Positions 4,471-6,082 of a DNA stretch of 6,082 bases are shown here, piece by piece; position 1 is the first letter of the stretch, and the number at the start of each line of letters is the position of its first letter. The translations under genes were made by a program, and so were the position numbers. The stretch covers positions 1 through 6,082 of the forward strand of contig LKNC01000175.1 of assembly GCA_001564255.1 (NCBI GenBank), read 5' to 3'. The notes below the pieces were generated by a model, which searched no databases, was not told the origin of the DNA, and was given only the letters and a program-made list of their open reading frames with translations. This DNA is from Natrialbaceae archaeon Tc-Br11_E2g1 (GTDB taxonomy: Archaea; Halobacteriota; Halobacteria; Halobacteriales; Natrialbaceae).

Positions 4471-5073
4471 ATGACCGACCACGAACTCCCCCCACTACCG
4501 TACGACTACGACGCACTCGAGCCGGCGATCTCCGAACAGGTCGTCACCTGGCATCACGACACCCACCACCAGGGCTACGTAAACGGGCTCAACAGCGCCG
4601 AGGAGACCCTCGCGGAAAACCGCGAGTCCGGCGACTACGGCTCCACGCCGGGTGCACTGTCGAGTGTTACCCACAACGGCTGTGGCCACTATCTGCACAC
4701 GCTGTTCTGGGAGAACATGTCCCCCGACGGCGGCGGCGAACCCGAGGGCGACCTCGCCGACCGAATCGAGGAGGACTTCGGCTCGTATGAGGGCTGGAAA
4801 GGCGAATTCGAGGCCGCAGCGGGCGCAGCGAGTGGCTGGGCGTTGCTCGTTTACGACCCCGTCGCAAAGCAACTGCGCAACGTCCCCGTCGACAAACACG
4901 ACCAGGGTGCCCTCTGGGGCTCCCATCCGATCCTCGCCTGTGACGTCTGGGAACACTCCTACTACTACGACTACGGCCCGGACCGTGGCAGCTTCGTCGA
5001 GGGCTTTTTCGACGTCGTCGACTGGGAGAAGTCCGAAGAGGAGTACCAGAAGTGTCTCGACCACTTCGAGTAA
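4471..5073 (+). CDS. sod: Superoxide dismutase, Mn/Fe family (probably Mn)
   Basis: This 200-residue protein is a full-length Fe/Mn superoxide dismutase, which converts superoxide to hydrogen peroxide and oxygen in the cytoplasm. All four metal ligands are present: His28 in TWHHDTHHQGYV (27-38), His76 in CGHYLHTLFW (71-80), Asp158 and His162 in CDVWEHSYYYDYGPDRGSF (157-175). Tyr36 matches the conserved active-site gateway tyrosine of the HHxxHHxxYV motif. The N-terminal hairpin (residues 1-60) and C-terminal alpha/beta domain are both complete, and HDQGALWGSHPILACDVWEH (143-162) is typical of haloarchaeal enzymes, which use manganese; the metal itself cannot be proved from sequence. There is no signal peptide. 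It is transcribed alone, from a promoter overlapped by inverted repeats and ending in a T6 run. It converges on the small minus-strand gene at 5165-5449. Confidence 0.97.
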   Translation: MTDHELPPLPYDYDALEPAISEQVVTWHHDTHHQGYVNGLNSAEETLAENRESGDYGSTPGALSSVTHNGCGHYLHTLFWENMSPDGGGEPEGDLADRIEEDFGSYEGWKGEFEAAAGAASGWALLVYDPVAKQLRNVPVDKHDQGALWGSHPILACDVWEHSYYYDYGPDRGSFVEGFFDVVDWEKSEEEYQKCLDHFE

Positions 5074-5093
5074 CACCCTAATCCGAAATTCGC

Positions 5094-5099
5094 TTTTTT
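5094..5099 (+). terminator. T6 terminator of sod
   Basis: A run of six T lies 21 nt after the sod stop codon, the only such run on this strand nearby. Archaeal RNA polymerase terminates at U-rich stretches without needing a hairpin. CGAAATTCG just before it is palindromic but too compact to form a proper stem. Confidence 0.65.
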
Positions 5100-5146
5100 C
5101 CCGGCAGCGTCGGAACACATAGGAGATCGTAATGGGTTCGGGAGTT

Positions 5147-5163
5147 CCGGGCCTTGGGCCCGG
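5147..5163. terminator. GC hairpin at the end of the minus-strand gene
   Basis: CCGGGCC (5147-5153) and GGCCCGG (5157-5163) form a 7-bp stem with a 3-nt loop, starting 1 base beyond the stop codon of the minus-strand gene. It may protect or end that mRNA, but no U-run follows on the minus strand, so a classical terminator is uncertain. Confidence 0.4.
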
Positions 5164-5164
5164 G

Positions 5165-5449
5165 CTACGCGTCGACGGCCTCGAGGATCCGTTCGGCGAG
5201 TTCTCGGGCGGCACGGACGTGTTCGTCGGCGTCGTCGTCGCCGGTCCCGTCGACATGGCCCAGGAGTTCGACGACGTGGGACACCCGCGTTTCGATCACT
5301 GCTGCCTCGACGTCGGCGTAGACCAGGTCACTCACGACCGCCTCGGCCTCGCCGATCCACCGGCTGGCCTCGCGCTCGACGGGCAGCGACTGGGTCGTCT
5401 CGAGGTGTTCGTGGAGTTTTGCGACTAGTTCCTCGACGGGTTGTGTCAT
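5165..5449 (-). CDS. Small haloarchaeal conserved hypothetical protein (possibly DUF8152)
   Basis: The protein has 94 residues, is acidic and predicted all-helical, and has no signal peptide, membrane segment or metal motif. Helices can be drawn for TQPVEELVAKLHEHLETTQ (2-20), EREASRWIGEAEAVVSDLVY (25-44), EAAVIETRVSHVVELLGHV (48-66) and ADEHVRAARELAERILEAV (74-92), the last two separated by DGTGDDD (67-73). The pattern LPVExxASRWIGEAEAV followed by DGTGxxDADEHV is one I associate with small haloarchaeal proteins now filed as a DUF (perhaps DUF8152); that label is from memory and unverified. Function is unknown. The start at ATG 5449-5447 is chosen because a TATA box sits 27 nt upstream and the frame further upstream is not family-like. 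It is convergent with sod and divergent from the PAS-domain gene. Confidence 0.82.
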   Translation of the reverse strand: MTQPVEELVAKLHEHLETTQSLPVEREASRWIGEAEAVVSDLVYADVEAAVIETRVSHVVELLGHVDGTGDDDADEHVRAARELAERILEAVDA

Positions 5450-5472
5450 GCCCGTGGTAGGGCGTCCGACAG

Positions 5473-5479
5473 GATAAAC
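5473..5479 (-). promoter_or_regulatory. Leaderless promoter (TATA box) of the 94-aa gene
   Basis: On the minus strand this reads GTTTATC, centred 27 nt before the ATG at 5449. This is the spacing expected for transcription beginning at the start codon, and it supports both the strand and the chosen start. Confidence 0.65.
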
Positions 5480-5594
5480 GAACGGTCGAGCGGGAAATAT
5501 TTGTTCTCCCCCGTCAGTCCCGGCCGGCGTTCTTGCGGTATCCGTTCCTAATTGCGGCTGTGTGACACCGCGCGACCGTAGAAAACCGAGTGTG

Positions 5595-5604
5595 TATAAT
5601 AATA
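5595..5604 (+). promoter_or_regulatory. TATA-rich element TATAATAATA before the PAS-domain gene
   Basis: This is the most AT-rich stretch of the 5450-5683 intergenic region. Its centre is about 25 nt before an in-frame ATG at 5624, which would allow a leaderless transcript starting there; otherwise it gives a leader of about 60 nt before ATG 5684. A second AT patch, ATATGTATT (5622-5630), could place a start near 5652. The rest of the 234-nt gap holds no gene that I can support. Confidence 0.45.
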
Positions 5605-5683
5605 CAGGGATCATTCCACGAATATGTATTCTACTGAGCGTTTGGCCCAAAATGCTAAGCTACGTGGCTGTGAAGCGCAGGTC

Positions 5684-6082
5684 ATGTCTCGAGGTAAAAA
5701 TAACCTAACACGTGATACCCCCCGTGGAAAGGGGGATCTCACACAGAACATCACCCGTGGAAAGACACTCAGTGAGGACGAGATCAGGGACGTCCTCAAG
5801 CACAACATCCGACAGATCATGGACTCCTCGGGCGCTGCGATGCGAATCCTGGATACGGAGTTCAACGTCGTTCTCGAGAACGATCGGATGAGGGAGATGG
5901 GGGGGATCGAAGCCGAAGGTCAATACGGGACCAAATGCTACGACCAGTTCTGTAACGACAAGGTATGCGGGACGGGCAACTGTACACTCAAACAGATCGT
6001 CGACGAGGGACAAGAGGAAATCCGCGTCGAAGTCGAAAAGGAGAGTTACGACGGGCGAGTGATCCCGACGGAACTGGTGGTA
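5684..6082 (+). CDS. PAS-domain sensory protein, 3' end cut by window edge
   Basis: The frame is open for 133 codons to the right edge. Residues 31-133 look like the first part of a PAS domain: helix EDEIRDVLKHNIRQIMDSSG (31-50), strand AAMRILDTEFNVVLENDRM (51-69; the typical I-x-D-x-x-x-x-V-x-x-N), then YGTKCYDQFCNDKVCGTGNC (81-100) with Cys85, 90, 95 and 100, TLKQIVDEGQEEIRVEVEKE (101-120) and GRVIPTELVV (124-133). PAS domains of this kind, with a Cys-containing F-alpha region, occur in archaeal and bacterial chemotaxis transducers and sensor kinases, so a soluble transducer or kinase is likely, but the output domain lies outside the window. No N-terminal membrane segment is present, so sensing would be cytoplasmic. 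Residues 3-27 carry an 11-residue repeat beginning RGK. The start is uncertain: in-frame ATG 5624 would add 20 residues and fits the TATA spacing; ATG 5684 has no good SD. Confidence 0.8.
   Translation, partial: MSRGKNNLTRDTPRGKGDLTQNITRGKTLSEDEIRDVLKHNIRQIMDSSGAAMRILDTEFNVVLENDRMREMGGIEAEGQYGTKCYDQFCNDKVCGTGNCTLKQIVDEGQEEIRVEVEKESYDGRVIPTELVV
5690..5764 (+). repeat. 33-bp / 11-residue N-terminal repeat in the PAS-domain protein
   Basis: In the protein, RGKNNLTRDTP (3-13) is followed by RGKGDLTQNIT (14-24) and a third start RGKTL (25-29), so the consensus is RGK-x-(N/D)-LT-x-(D/N)-x-x. The two later copies share CGTGGAAAG in the DNA (from 5723 and 5756). The early codons are less G/C-ending than the rest of the gene. 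Confidence 0.6.

Noticed and set aside
4495..5256. 253-residue open frame on the minus strand opposite sod
   Set aside because: It is antisense to a complete superoxide dismutase with all metal ligands; long antisense frames are common in GC-rich genomes.
5652..5708. 18-codon frame overlapping the start of the PAS gene
   Set aside because: It overlaps the PAS coding start in another frame, has no SD and no coding character; it is kept out because the in-frame reading explains the region.

Overview
The window comes from a haloarchaeon. The DNA is GC-rich, the predicted proteins are strongly acidic (runs of Asp/Glu), the codons end mostly in G/C, several genes look leaderless with TATA-like elements 25-27 nt upstream, and the word CTCGAG is very frequent while CTAG is scarce. 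This style resembles Natrialbales (Natronorubrum, Haloterrigena, Natrinema-like), but the genus is inference only.

Layout, left to right. (1) 2083 down to the left edge, minus strand: most of tmcA, the RNA cytidine acetyltransferase; its C-terminal end lies outside the window. (2) 2084-2381: a divergent intergenic region with a TATA-like box for the rightward operon, repeated GGGTG/CACCC half-sites and a long GC-rich leader. (3) 2382-3803, plus strand: a tight four-gene operon rpl7ae-rps28e-rpl24e-ndk, with spacings of 11 nt, a 1-nt overlap (TAATG) and a 4-nt overlap (ATGA). L7Ae is both a ribosomal protein and the K-turn-binding core of C/D and H/ACA particles, S28e and L24e are ribosomal proteins, and NDK supplies NTPs. 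With tmcA next door, this half of the window is a translation and RNA-modification neighbourhood. (4) 3804-4003: a regulatory region with two GGTACC-like palindromes flanking a TATA box and a possible 17-codon upstream ORF, then a small winged-helix protein of the DUF7344 type (4004-4363). (5) 4471-5073: Mn/Fe superoxide dismutase, with overlapping inverted repeats over its promoter and a T6 terminator behind it. (6) 5165-5449, minus strand: a 94-aa haloarchaeal conserved hypothetical protein, convergent to sod, with a textbook leaderless promoter. (7) From 5684 (or 5624) to the right edge, plus strand: the N-terminus of a PAS-domain sensory protein with a regularly spaced Cx4Cx4Cx4C cluster and an N-terminal 11-residue repeat; the output domain is outside the window.

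I see no mobile element, CRISPR array, tRNA or rRNA, and no clearly undescribed multi-gene system. The points most worth a second look are small: L24e without three of its four zinc cysteines but with an acidic octapeptide tail, the structured leader and palindromes at rpl7ae, the possible upstream ORF of the DUF7344 gene, the operator-like repeats at sod, and the cysteine-rich PAS domain.
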